From positions 4,630,501 through 4,694,500 of the forward strand of contig NZ_CP066801.1 in assembly GCF_016598575.1 (NCBI RefSeq): a DNA stretch of 64,000 nt, written 5' to 3'. The notes beneath the pieces are model-generated. The model saw only the letters and a program-made list of their open reading frames with translations. It was not told the origin of the DNA and ran no database searches. Of the stretch, positions 28,573-36,579 are shown piece after piece (the stretch's first letter is position 1; every line of letters starts with the position of its first letter). The translations under genes were made by a program, and so were the position numbers. Source of the stretch: Streptomyces sp. HSG2 (GTDB lineage Bacteria; Actinomycetota; Actinomycetes; Streptomycetales; Streptomycetaceae).

Positions 28573-28703
28573 TCGCGACCGGCACCTGGGTGGTCGGGTC
28601 GAGGCGCTTCGGCGGACTTCGGCGCGAGCGGCCGGTGTCCGGCCGCAGACCGTGACCGATCGTCCGGACCGAGATTTCTTTCCCCACCATCGGAAGGTAG
28701 AGC

Positions 28704-28973
28704 GTGTCCTCTTCCATCTCCGCGCCCGAGGGCATCATCAACCCCCCGATCGACGAGCTCCTCGAGGCGACCGACTCGAAGTACAGCCTCGTGATCTACG
28801 CGGCCAAGCGCGCCCGCCAGATCAACGCGTACTACTCGCAGCTGGGCGAGGGTCTCCTCGAGTACGTCGGTCCGCTCGTCGACACCCACGTCCACGAGAA
28901 GCCGCTCTCGATCTCTCTGCGCGAGATCAACGCCGGGCTCCTGACCTCCGAGGCCATCGAAGGCCCGGCGTAG
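28704..28973 (+). CDS. rpoZ: RNA polymerase omega subunit
   Basis: Omega is 89 aa and aids beta-prime folding and RNAP assembly. The body IINPPIDELLEATDSKYSLV, IYAAKRARQINAYYSQL and the C-terminal KPLSISLREINAGLLTSEAI match actinobacterial omega. The start is GTG 28704, preceded by GGAAGG. It is followed by a strong terminator, so gmk-rpoZ probably ends here. Confidence 0.96.
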   Translation: MSSSISAPEGIINPPIDELLEATDSKYSLVIYAAKRARQINAYYSQLGEGLLEYVGPLVDTHVHEKPLSISLREINAGLLTSEAIEGPA

Positions 28974-29029
28974 CGACGGAAGACCCTTGGCGATCAGTTC
29001 GTAGTATCGTCAGCGGGACGCTGACTTTT

Positions 29030-29063
29030 CCACAGGCCCGGCAGCACACCGCCGGGCCTGTGG
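29030..29063 (+). terminator. Intrinsic terminator after rpoZ
   Basis: A perfect 13-bp stem (CCACAGGCCCGGC with GCCGGGCCTGTGG) closes an 8-nt loop. A TTTT run precedes it. It is followed by the short coaBC leader. Confidence 0.8.
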
Positions 29064-29106
29064 TGTGTGATGAGGGCGTAGCCCTTCCGAGCCGCGGGGA
29101 GAGACG

Positions 29107-30309
29107 GTGGCAAAGCCCGAGATCGTTCTGGGAGTCAGTGGCGGTATCGCCGCCTACAAGGCGTGCGAGATCCTGCGTCGCTTCACTGAGTCCGGCCACG
29201 AGGTCCGGGTCGTCCCCACCGCCTCGGCGCTCCGGTTCGTCGGAGCGGCGACGTGGTCGGCGCTCTCCGGCAACCCGGTCGCCACCGAGGTGTGGGACGA
29301 CGTACACCAGGTCCCGCACGTCCGTATCGGGCAGCGGGCCGATCTGGTCGTGGTCGCCCCGGCGACGGCCGACGTGCTCGCCCGCGCGGCGCACGGTCTG
29401 GCGGACGATCTTCTGACCAACACCCTGCTCACCGCGCGCTGCCCGGTGGTGTTCGCGCCGGCGATGCACACCGAGATGTGGGAGCACCCGGCCACCCGCG
29501 AGAACGTGGCCACTCTCCGGCGCCGAGGCGCCATCGTCATCGAGCCCGCCGTGGGGCGGCTCACCGGGAAGGACACCGGTCCGGGCCGGCTGCCTGAGCC
29601 CGCCGAGATCCACGCGGCGTGCCGGCTGATCCTGGCGCGCGGTACGGCCGTGCCGGACCTCGCCGGACGCCATGTGGTGATCAGTGCCGGAGGGACCCGG
29701 GAGCCTCTGGACCCGGTCCGCTTCCTCGGCAACCGCTCCTCGGGCAAGCAGGGGTACGCCCTGGCCCGGACGGCGGTGGCCCGAGGCGCTCGGGTCACGC
29801 TGATCGCGGCCAACGTGGCGCTGCCCGATCCCGCGGGGGTGGAGGTGGTCGCGGTGGGCACGGCGACCGAGCTAGGAGAAGCGGTGCGGGCGGCGGCGGG
29901 GGAGGCGGACGCCGTCGTGATGGCCGCCGCCGTCGCGGACTTCCGCCCGGCGGTCTACGCGCCTGGCAAGATCAAGAAGCGTGAGGGGCGGGACCCCGAG
30001 CCGATCGCCCTCGTACGCAACCCGGACGTTCTCGCCGAGCTGGCCGCGGAGCGCTCCCGCCCGGGGCAGGTGGTCGTGGGCTTCGCGGCCGAGACCGAGG
30101 AACCCCTGGTCAACGGCCGGGCCAAGCTCGCGCGCAAGGGATGCGACCTTCTCGTGGTCAACGAGGTGGGCGAGGACAGGACCTTCGGCGCGGAGGAGAA
30201 CGAGGCCGTGGTGCTGGGCGCCGACGGCAGTCGGACGCCGGTCCCGCATGGTCCGAAGGAGGACCTGGCGCACACCGTCTGGGACCTCGTGGTGGAGCGC
30301 CTCGGGTGA
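29107..30309 (+). CDS. coaBC: Bifunctional phosphopantothenoylcysteine decarboxylase / synthetase
   Basis: The product is 400 aa and carries out two consecutive steps of coenzyme A synthesis. The N-terminal CoaC flavoprotein domain opens with IVLGVSGGIAAYKACEILRR and holds the PAMHTEMWEHPATREN substrate clamp. The C-terminal CoaB domain (from about residue 190) begins VVISAGGTREPLDPVRFLGN with the CTP-binding and KIKK elements following. The start is GTG 29107. metK lies 237 bp downstream; that gap contains no motif I recognise, including no SAM riboswitch. Confidence 0.96.
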   Translation: MAKPEIVLGVSGGIAAYKACEILRRFTESGHEVRVVPTASALRFVGAATWSALSGNPVATEVWDDVHQVPHVRIGQRADLVVVAPATADVLARAAHGLADDLLTNTLLTARCPVVFAPAMHTEMWEHPATRENVATLRRRGAIVIEPAVGRLTGKDTGPGRLPEPAEIHAACRLILARGTAVPDLAGRHVVISAGGTREPLDPVRFLGNRSSGKQGYALARTAVARGARVTLIAANVALPDPAGVEVVAVGTATELGEAVRAAAGEADAVVMAAAVADFRPAVYAPGKIKKREGRDPEPIALVRNPDVLAELAAERSRPGQVVVGFAAETEEPLVNGRAKLARKGCDLLVVNEVGEDRTFGAEENEAVVLGADGSRTPVPHGPKEDLAHTVWDLVVERLG

Positions 30310-30546
30310 GATCGGCATCGTACCGCCGGGGCATCGGCGACACATTGGGGTGTGGCGACCCTGGCCAAGGTCGCTTCCGATTGGGCAGAATGCCCGTGCC
30401 GCAGGTCATCGCGTTCCCGAGAGCCGAGACGGGTGGGGCCACGGCCAGGTGCGACCGATAAACTGTTCGCAGGATGTCGCCGGGTGCAGCTCCCCGCGTC
30501 GTCCGTCATTGATCAGACAGCAGCCGCTGCAACCACAGGGAGCGTT

Positions 30547-31755
30547 GTGTCCCGTCGCCTGTTCACCTCGGAGTCCGTGACCGAGGGTCACCCCGACAAG
30601 ATCGCTGACCAGATCAGCGACACGATTCTGGACGCGCTTCTGCGCGAGGACCCGGCCTCCCGGGTCGCCGTCGAGACGCTGATCACCACCGGCCTGGTGC
30701 ACGTGGCCGGAGAGGTCACCACCAAGGCCTACGCGGACATCGCCACGCTGGTCCGGGGCAAGATCCTGGAGATCGGCTACGACTCTTCCAAGAAGGGCTT
30801 CGACGGCGCTTCGTGCGGTGTCTCGGTCTCCATCGGCGCCCAGTCCCCGGACATCGCCCAGGGAGTCGACACCGCCTACGAGAACCGGGTCGAGGGCGAC
30901 GAGGACGAGTTGGACCGGCAGGGCGCCGGCGATCAGGGTTTGATGTTCGGCTACGCCTCCGACGAGACCCCGACGCTGATGCCTCTCCCCGTCTTCCTGG
31001 CGCACCGGCTGTCCAAGCGCCTCTCGGACGTCCGCAAGAACGGCACCATCCCCTACCTGCGTCCCGACGGCAAGACGCAGGTCACCATCGAATACGACGG
31101 CGACAAGGCCGTGCGCCTCGACACCGTCGTCGTCTCCTCGCAACACGCCAGTGACATCGACCTCGACTCGCTGCTGGCGCCCGACATCCGCGAGTTCGTC
31201 GTCGAGCCGGAGCTCAAGGCCCTGCTCGACGAGGGCATCAAGCTCGACACGGAGAACTACCGCCTCCTGGTCAACCCCACCGGCCGGTTCGAGATCGGTG
31301 GCCCGATGGGGGACGCCGGACTGACCGGCCGCAAGATCATCATCGACACCTACGGAGGCATGGCCCGCCACGGTGGCGGCGCCTTCTCCGGCAAGGACCC
31401 GTCCAAGGTCGACCGCTCCGCCGCGTACGCCATGCGCTGGGTCGCCAAGAACGTGGTGGCCGCGGGCCTCGCGTCCCGCTGCGAGGTGCAGGTCGCCTAC
31501 GCCATCGGCAAGGCCGAACCGGTCGGCCTCTTCGTCGAGACCTTCGGCACCGCGAAGATCGACCCGGACAAGATCGAGCGCGCCATCGAGGAGGTCTTCG
31601 ACCTGCGCCCGGCCGCCATCATCCGCGATTTGGACCTGCTGCGCCCGATCTACGCGAGGACCGCCGCGTACGGGCACTTCGGTCGCGAACTGCCCGAGTT
31701 CACCTGGGAGCGCACCGACCGGGTGGACGCACTGCGCGCCGCCGTCGACCGCTAG
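30547..31755 (+). CDS. metK: S-adenosylmethionine synthetase
   Basis: The enzyme is 402 aa and makes SAM from methionine and ATP. Motifs are FTSESVTEGHPDKIADQISD at the N-terminus, GAGDQGLMFGYASDETP, the P-loop-like GGGAFSGKDPSKVDRSAAY, and VQVAYAIGKAEPV. The start is GTG 30547 with GGGAG upstream. It is a single-gene unit closed by a hairpin. Confidence 0.97.
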   Translation: MSRRLFTSESVTEGHPDKIADQISDTILDALLREDPASRVAVETLITTGLVHVAGEVTTKAYADIATLVRGKILEIGYDSSKKGFDGASCGVSVSIGAQSPDIAQGVDTAYENRVEGDEDELDRQGAGDQGLMFGYASDETPTLMPLPVFLAHRLSKRLSDVRKNGTIPYLRPDGKTQVTIEYDGDKAVRLDTVVVSSQHASDIDLDSLLAPDIREFVVEPELKALLDEGIKLDTENYRLLVNPTGRFEIGGPMGDAGLTGRKIIIDTYGGMARHGGGAFSGKDPSKVDRSAAYAMRWVAKNVVAAGLASRCEVQVAYAIGKAEPVGLFVETFGTAKIDPDKIERAIEEVFDLRPAAIIRDLDLLRPIYARTAAYGHFGRELPEFTWERTDRVDALRAAVDR

Positions 31756-31790
31756 GCCCGAACCCGGCACACACACGGCACGCGGGCGAC

Positions 31791-31835
31791 GGCCCGTGGG
31801 TCCGGCCTTTTCGGAATGAGCCGGGCCCACGGGCC
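31791..31835 (+). terminator. Terminator after metK
   Basis: Arms GGCCCGTGGGTCCGG and CCGGGCCCACGGGCC pair over 15 positions with one G-U wobble around a 15-nt loop. The hairpin starts 35 bp after the stop codon. Confidence 0.75.
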
Positions 31836-31879
31836 TCGGCGTGCGCGGCCTCGATCCGGCCGCTGTCGGCGGGCTTTGG

Positions 31880-31885
31880 TAGGAA
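31880..31885 (+). promoter_or_regulatory. -10 element for leaderless priA transcript
   Basis: TAGGAA lies exactly 6 bp before the GTG start of priA, giving a probable leaderless mRNA. No Shine-Dalgarno sequence is present. Confidence 0.45.
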
Positions 31886-31891
31886 TGCAGG

Positions 31892-34030
31892 GTGAACACC
31901 GCAGACCGGCCGGGGGAGGGCGGCGGACGGACCCCGCCGCCGGAGCAGCTGGCTCTCATCCGGGAGGCCGTGCGCGAGGCACCCGCTCCGCGCGCCCGGC
32001 CGCGCACCTGGCGGGGCGCGAATCTCGCAGAGCACCTTCCCATCGCCCGGGTACTCGTCGACCGGGGCCCCCTCCACCTCGACCGGTTCTTCGACTACGC
32101 CGTCCCCGCGGAACTCGACGCCACCGCGCTGCCCGGGGTCCGGGTCCGGGTCCGTTTCGGCGCGGGTACCCACCAGGTGCGCCACGGCCGACGCGAAGGC
32201 GGTGGCCTGCGGGACGGCTTCATCGTGGAGCGGCTGGCCGAGAGCGACTACGACGGCCCTCTCGCGGCACTGGCCCAGGTGCTGTCGCCCGAGCCCGTGC
32301 TCGACCCGGACCTGCTGGCGATCACCCGTGCGGTGGCCGATCGCTACGCGGGGAGCCTCGCCGACGTCCTGAGGATGGCCGTCCCACCGAGACACGCCCG
32401 CGCCGAGCTTCGCACGCCGTCTCCGCCGCCGCCCCCACCCTCCCCACCCGGCCCGGGGACGTGGCTCCGCTACCGACACGGACCCGAGTTTCTCTCCGCC
32501 CTGGCCGAGGGCAAGGCCCCCCGGGCGGTCTGGAACGCGCTGCCGGGTCCCGAGTGGGCCGCGGAGATCGCCGCGGCGGTCCGGGCCACCCTGGCATCCG
32601 ACCGCGGGGCCGTGGTGGTGGTGCCGACCGGTCGACACGCCGCGCGGGTCGACACCGCCTTGCGGGAGACGCTCGGCCCCGGGGGGCACGCGCTGCTGAC
32701 CGCGGAGGCGGGCCGCGAGCGCCGCTACCGCGAGTGGCTCGCGGTGCGTCGGGGATCGGTCCGCGCGGTCGTGGGGACCCGCGCGGCCATGTTCGCGCCG
32801 GTGCGGGATCTCGGCCTGGTGGCGTTGTGGGACGACGGCGACGCGGCGCACGGCGCCGAGGGCGCCCCGTTCCCGCACGCCCGTGAGGTGCTGGAGTTGC
32901 GAGCGGCGCGCGGCGGCTGTGGCTTCCTCCTGGGGGGCTGGAGCTGCACGGCGGAAGCGGCCCAACTGGTCGGCAGCGGCTGGGCCATCCCCGTCGCCGC
33001 GGATCGGGAGAGGGTGAGGGCGACCGCTCCTCGGGTGCGGGCCGTCGACGAGGGTGACCTCGCTCGGGACGGCGCGGCGCGCAGCGCCAGACTGCCGTCC
33101 GTGGCCTGGGAGACCGCGCGGGACGGGCTGCGCCGAGGGCCGGTCCTGGTACAGGTCCCTCGGCGGGGATACGCGCCGCGGCTCGCCTGCGCGCGCTGCC
33201 GCGAGCCCGCCAGATGCGCCGGTTGCGCCGGGCCGCTGGAGGCCAGGGAGCGCGATGGGGCCCTGCACTGCTCCTGGTGCGGTCGGGAGGACGACACGTG
33301 GCAGTGCGACCGCTGCGGCGGGGCGCGGCTGCGCGCGCGGATCGTGGGAGCCCGGCGCACCGCCGAGGAACTCGGCAGGGCGTTCCCCGCCGTGCCGGTG
33401 CGGACCTCCGGGCGGGAGCAGGTCCTGGACACCGTCCCCGACAGCCCCGCGCTGGTGGTCAGCACACCCGGTGCCGAACCCGTCGCGGAGGGTGGCTACG
33501 CCGCGGCGCTCCTCCTGGACGGCTGGGCGATGTTGGCGCGCCCGGATCTGAGGTCCGCGGAGGACGCCCTGCGCCGTTGGATCGCGGCGGCTTCCCTGGT
33601 GCGACCCCGGGAGAGCGGGGGCAGTGTGGTGATCGTCGCCGAGGCGTCGCTGCGCCCCGTCCAGGCCCTGGTGCGCTGGGATCCGTTGGGACACGCCAGG
33701 CGAGAACTGGCCGAGCGGGCGGAACTGGGGTTCCCGCCGGCGTGCCGAATGGCCTCGGTGACCGGTACACCGGATGCTCTCGCCGGTTTCCTCGGGGAGG
33801 TCGCCTTGCCCGCGGACGCGGAGGTCCTGGGACCCGTCCCGCTGCCCGAGCTGCGGACGGGGCGCGGTACCGAGCGGAGTGCGGGCCCGAGGGCGCGGGC
33901 GCTCGTCAGGGTGCCGCCAGGCAGCGGCTCGGCCCTGGCCGCGGCCCTCAAGACGGCTCAGGCACGGCGACAGGCCCGGGGCGAGGGGGAGCGAGTGGCC
34001 GTGAGGATCGACCCGTCCGACATCGGCTGA
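31892..34030 (+). CDS. priA: Primosomal protein N' (PriA), helicase-degenerate
   Basis: The product is 712 aa with PriA architecture: an N-terminal 3'-end DNA-binding domain (ARVLVDRGPLHLDRFFDYAV), then a helicase-like core and a zinc module of CxxC pairs (CARCREPARCAGC, CSWCGREDDTWQCDRCGG). The core lacks a usable Walker A (VVVVPTGRHAARV at about residues 244-256 replaces GxxGxGKT), and the DEAH position reads WDDGD. As is known for actinobacterial PriA, it probably binds forks and loads partners without unwinding DNA. A proline run (PPPPPPSPPGP) interrupts residues about 176-190. The start is GTG 31892. Confidence 0.9.
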   Translation: MNTADRPGEGGGRTPPPEQLALIREAVREAPAPRARPRTWRGANLAEHLPIARVLVDRGPLHLDRFFDYAVPAELDATALPGVRVRVRFGAGTHQVRHGRREGGGLRDGFIVERLAESDYDGPLAALAQVLSPEPVLDPDLLAITRAVADRYAGSLADVLRMAVPPRHARAELRTPSPPPPPPSPPGPGTWLRYRHGPEFLSALAEGKAPRAVWNALPGPEWAAEIAAAVRATLASDRGAVVVVPTGRHAARVDTALRETLGPGGHALLTAEAGRERRYREWLAVRRGSVRAVVGTRAAMFAPVRDLGLVALWDDGDAAHGAEGAPFPHAREVLELRAARGGCGFLLGGWSCTAEAAQLVGSGWAIPVAADRERVRATAPRVRAVDEGDLARDGAARSARLPSVAWETARDGLRRGPVLVQVPRRGYAPRLACARCREPARCAGCAGPLEARERDGALHCSWCGREDDTWQCDRCGGARLRARIVGARRTAEELGRAFPAVPVRTSGREQVLDTVPDSPALVVSTPGAEPVAEGGYAAALLLDGWAMLARPDLRSAEDALRRWIAAASLVRPRESGGSVVIVAEASLRPVQALVRWDPLGHARRELAERAELGFPPACRMASVTGTPDALAGFLGEVALPADAEVLGPVPLPELRTGRGTERSAGPRARALVRVPPGSGSALAAALKTAQARRQARGEGERVAVRIDPSDIG

Positions 34031-34073
34031 ACGCGCCGGACGGGGAGTGGCCGGGGGCGGAGCCGGGGTGAGG

Positions 34074-34107
34074 CCGGCCGCCGGCGCCCTGGGAGGCCGG
34101 CGGCCGG
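34074..34107. terminator. Bidirectional terminator between priA and the HTH gene
   Basis: A 12-bp GC-only stem (CCGGCCGCCGGC with its complement) and 10-nt loop lie between two convergent genes, 44 bp after the priA stop and 11 bp from the end of the HTH gene. Confidence 0.7.
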
Positions 34108-34117
34108 GCGGAGACGA

Positions 34118-34666
34118 TCAGGCGTTGCGCGGCCCGGGAAAGGCGGTCGCCCTCGTCTCCTCACGGAGGGGCGCTCCTGTGGTGGGCGTCGGTTGTGGGG
34201 GCATGGCGCGAGCCGCGGGCACGGCGGCCGCGCTCGTGCCGACGCCCACCGTCCTGGCGCCGGGTGTCTCGGGGGCGAGGTCGACAGGCTCGACACCCGC
34301 GCTCTGCGCCGCCGACCGCCGGGCGCCGTAGCGCCGGTGGACCGCCTGTTTGGTGACGCCGAGTGCCGAACCGACCGCGTCCCAGGAGAACCCGAGAGAG
34401 CGATCGAAGTCCACCGCGTCGGTGACCAGGCTCTCGACGCTGTCCCTGAGCTCCTGGGCGAGACGAACGGTGGGAGCGGGTGCCCGACCGTAGACGACGA
34501 ATCCCGTCGAGGAGCCGGAGCGGCGCGGGCGGTAGACGTTGCCCAACTGGGCCGTGAGCGTGCGCAGTGCGTCCACCTGCCGGCGGACCCGCTCGATGTC
34601 CCGCACCAGGAGGTGAAGGCTGGCCCGGGCGTGGGCGTCGGGGGTTGCGTGGTCGGCCATGAACAA
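34118..34666 (-). CDS. Small HTH-containing protein of unknown function
   Basis: The product is up to 182 aa (ATG 34666; a second ATG two codons in is also possible). An N-terminal helical part (HLLVRDIERVRRQVDALRTL) precedes a probable helix-turn-helix (FSWDAVGSALGVTKQAVHRR, about residues 92-111) and a low-complexity Ala/Pro/Thr tail. It is probably a DNA-binding regulator. A perfect 10-bp inverted repeat lies about 46 bp upstream of its start and is a natural candidate for its own operator. Its targets are unknown. Confidence 0.7.
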   Translation of the reverse strand: MFMADHATPDAHARASLHLLVRDIERVRRQVDALRTLTAQLGNVYRPRRSGSSTGFVVYGRAPAPTVRLAQELRDSVESLVTDAVDFDRSLGFSWDAVGSALGVTKQAVHRRYGARRSAAQSAGVEPVDLAPETPGARTVGVGTSAAAVPAARAMPPQPTPTTGAPLREETRATAFPGPRNA

Positions 34667-34711
34667 GCCTCTCGAACCGGCGTTGAAAGGAATCGGGTCG
34701 CCGGAGCGGCC

Positions 34712-34738
34712 CGTTGGTCAACTCTTTCTTGACCAACG
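34712..34738. promoter_or_regulatory. Perfect inverted repeat upstream of the HTH gene
   Basis: CGTTGGTCAA and TTGACCAACG are exact complements separated by 7 bp (CTCTTTC). The A/T-containing core stands out in this GC-rich sequence. It may be an operator for the divergent HTH gene; its right arm also supplies a TTGACC -35-like hexamer reading toward the IS. Confidence 0.6.
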
Positions 34739-34891
34739 CGGGACGGCTTCACTGGTCACGGTGTACGGCGCGGCGGCATATGCGCGCGCCGCTTGCCCGG
34801 ACATCGTGGGAGGGAACCAGGCGCTCGCTCCCCGCCGGCTCGTCGCCCCTCGCGGAACCCCCCGCCGGGAGAGGGGCGCCCCCGTTATGTT

Positions 34892-35146
34892 TTCTGCGGT
34901 TCCGCAATGGGGCCGCCGGCCTCCGGGCCCGGTATGACTGTGTCCCCCTGTCGATGGCATGACCTGGGGGGTGGTGTCGCCGCGGTCCGGGGGTGTTCGT
35001 CGGAGACGCTGATCAGAGGTCCGGCCACCGTCCGGTCCGGCGCAATGCCGGGCAGTTCGCGGGCGGCAGGTCTGCATAACGTGGATGCGCGAGCACGACG
35101 CCCGAGCCGAGGCCGGCACCGCCAACACCCCCTGGGAAGGGGCACG
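34892..35146 (+). ncRNA. Candidate bridge RNA region of the IS110 element
   Basis: IS110-group elements carry a noncoding bridge RNA in the left end, between the element boundary and the transposase, that pairs with donor and target DNA. This 255-bp segment has that position and size. It contains short hairpins (for example GCGG/CCGC at 34895-34904) and a GGGGGGTG stretch (34966-34973) complementary to CACCCCCC at the right end (36421-36428). The RNA boundaries and fold were not computed. Confidence 0.4.
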
Positions 35147-36364
35147 ATGTTCGAGATCGAAGACGTGGGCGTGTTCCTGGGCCTGGACGTCGGCAAGACC
35201 GCTCACCACGGCCACGGACTCACCCCGGGCGGGAAGAAGGTCTTCGACAAGCCCCTGCCCAACAGCGAGCCCAGGCTGCGGGCCGTCTTCGACAAGCTGC
35301 GCGAGAAGTTCGGCACCGTCCTGGTGATCGTCGATCAGCCCGCCTCGATCGGTGCCCTGCCGCTGACCGTGGCCCGCGATGCCGGCTGCAAGGTCGCCTA
35401 CCTGCCCGGACTTGCCATGCGCCGGATCGCCGACCTCTACCCGGGCGAGGCCAAGACCGACGCGAAGGACGCCGCCGTGATCGCGGACGCGGCCCGCACC
35501 ATGCCGCACACCCTGCGCTCCCTGGAACTGACCGACGAGATCACCGCCGAGCTCACGGTCCTCGTGGGTTTCGACCAGGATCTCGCGGCCGAGGCCACCC
35601 GCACCAGCAACCGGATACGCGGCCTGCTCACCCAGTTCCACCCCAGCCTCGAACGCGTCCTGGGCCCGCGTCTGGACCACCAGGCCGTGACCTGGCTGCT
35701 GGAGCGCTACGGATCCCCGGCCGCCCTGCGCAAGGCAGGCCGCCGCAGACTCGTCGAGCTGATCCGCCCGAAGGCCCCGCGCATGGCCACCCGGCTGATC
35801 GACGACGTCTTCGACGCCCTCGACGAACAGACCGTCATCGTCCCCGGCACCGGCACCCTGGACATCGTCATCCCCTCCCTGGCCGCCTCGCTCGCCGCCG
35901 TCCACGCCCAGCGCCGGGCGATGGAAGCCCAGATCAACGCCCTGCTGGAGGCTCACCCTCTTTCCCCGGTCCTGACGTCGATGCCCGGCGTCGGCGTCAG
36001 GACCGCCGCCGTCCTGCTGGTCACCGTTGGCGACGGCACCAGCTTCCCCACCGCCGCCCACCTCGCCTCCTACGCGGGACTCGCCCCGACAACGAAGTCT
36101 TCCGGGACCTCGATCCACGGTGAGCACGCACCCCGAGGCGGAAACCGGCAGCTCAAACGGGCGATGTTCCTGTCCGCCTTCGCCTGCATGAACGCCGACC
36201 CGGCCTCCCGCGCCTACTACGACAAGCAACGCGCCCGCGGCAAGACCCACACCCAGGCCCTCCTCCGCCTCGCCCGTCAACGCATCAGCGTCCTGTTCGC
36301 CATGCTCCGCGACGGCACCTTCTACGAATCCCGGACACCGACGGACATCGAGCTCGCCGCATAG
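35147..36364 (+). CDS. IS110-family transposase (DEDD recombinase)
   Basis: The product is 405 aa. The N-terminal RuvC-like DEDD domain shows VGVFLGLDVGKTAHHGHGL (first Asp), VLVIVDQPASIGALP (acidic residue) and LYPGEAKTDAKDAAVIADA (paired acidic residues). The C-terminal Transposase_20 domain has LTSMPGVGVRTAAVLLVTVG and LASYAGLAPTTKSSG with its serine region. The start is ATG 35147 with GGGAAGGGG upstream. IS110 enzymes recombine circular intermediates guided by a bridge RNA. No frameshift or stop is seen. Confidence 0.93.
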   Translation: MFEIEDVGVFLGLDVGKTAHHGHGLTPGGKKVFDKPLPNSEPRLRAVFDKLREKFGTVLVIVDQPASIGALPLTVARDAGCKVAYLPGLAMRRIADLYPGEAKTDAKDAAVIADAARTMPHTLRSLELTDEITAELTVLVGFDQDLAAEATRTSNRIRGLLTQFHPSLERVLGPRLDHQAVTWLLERYGSPAALRKAGRRRLVELIRPKAPRMATRLIDDVFDALDEQTVIVPGTGTLDIVIPSLAASLAAVHAQRRAMEAQINALLEAHPLSPVLTSMPGVGVRTAAVLLVTVGDGTSFPTAAHLASYAGLAPTTKSSGTSIHGEHAPRGGNRQLKRAMFLSAFACMNADPASRAYYDKQRARGKTHTQALLRLARQRISVLFAMLRDGTFYESRTPTDIELAA

Positions 36365-36579
36365 CTTCAGCAAGCCCGAACCACCCGAAGACAGAGATGC
36401 CTTGACGAAAGACATAGAGGCACCCCCCCGGGTCCGCCACGGGCACGAAGTCGCCCCCCGAGCACGGGACGCGGGGCGGGCGGAAGCGCCGCGGTACCGT
36501 CGGCCCCGGAGGCCTCTCGGGACACGCCCTAGACTGGTGCGTCGCCCCGTCTCCCCTGTCCGAGAGGCCCTTCCCCGCC

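Larger units (their letters stand above)
34883..36429 (+). mobile_element. IS110-family insertion sequence (about 1.55 kb, ends approximate)
   Basis: The element holds one transposase gene with about 260 bp of noncoding DNA on its left and about 65 bp on its right. There are no terminal inverted repeats, as expected for the IS110 group. The ends are estimated from two similar short sequences, GGCGCCCCCG on the left and GGCACCCCCCCG on the right, with an uncertainty of about 10-20 bp. It is inserted between the HTH gene and fmt. The transposase reads through intact, so the copy may be active. Confidence 0.65.

Noticed and set aside
30310..30546. Possible SAM riboswitch before metK
   Set aside because: I looked for the conserved SAM-I and SAM-II core segments and found none; only ordinary leader sequence is visible.
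34883..36429. Terminal inverted repeats and target-site duplication for the IS
   Set aside because: None found; the IS110 group normally lacks both.
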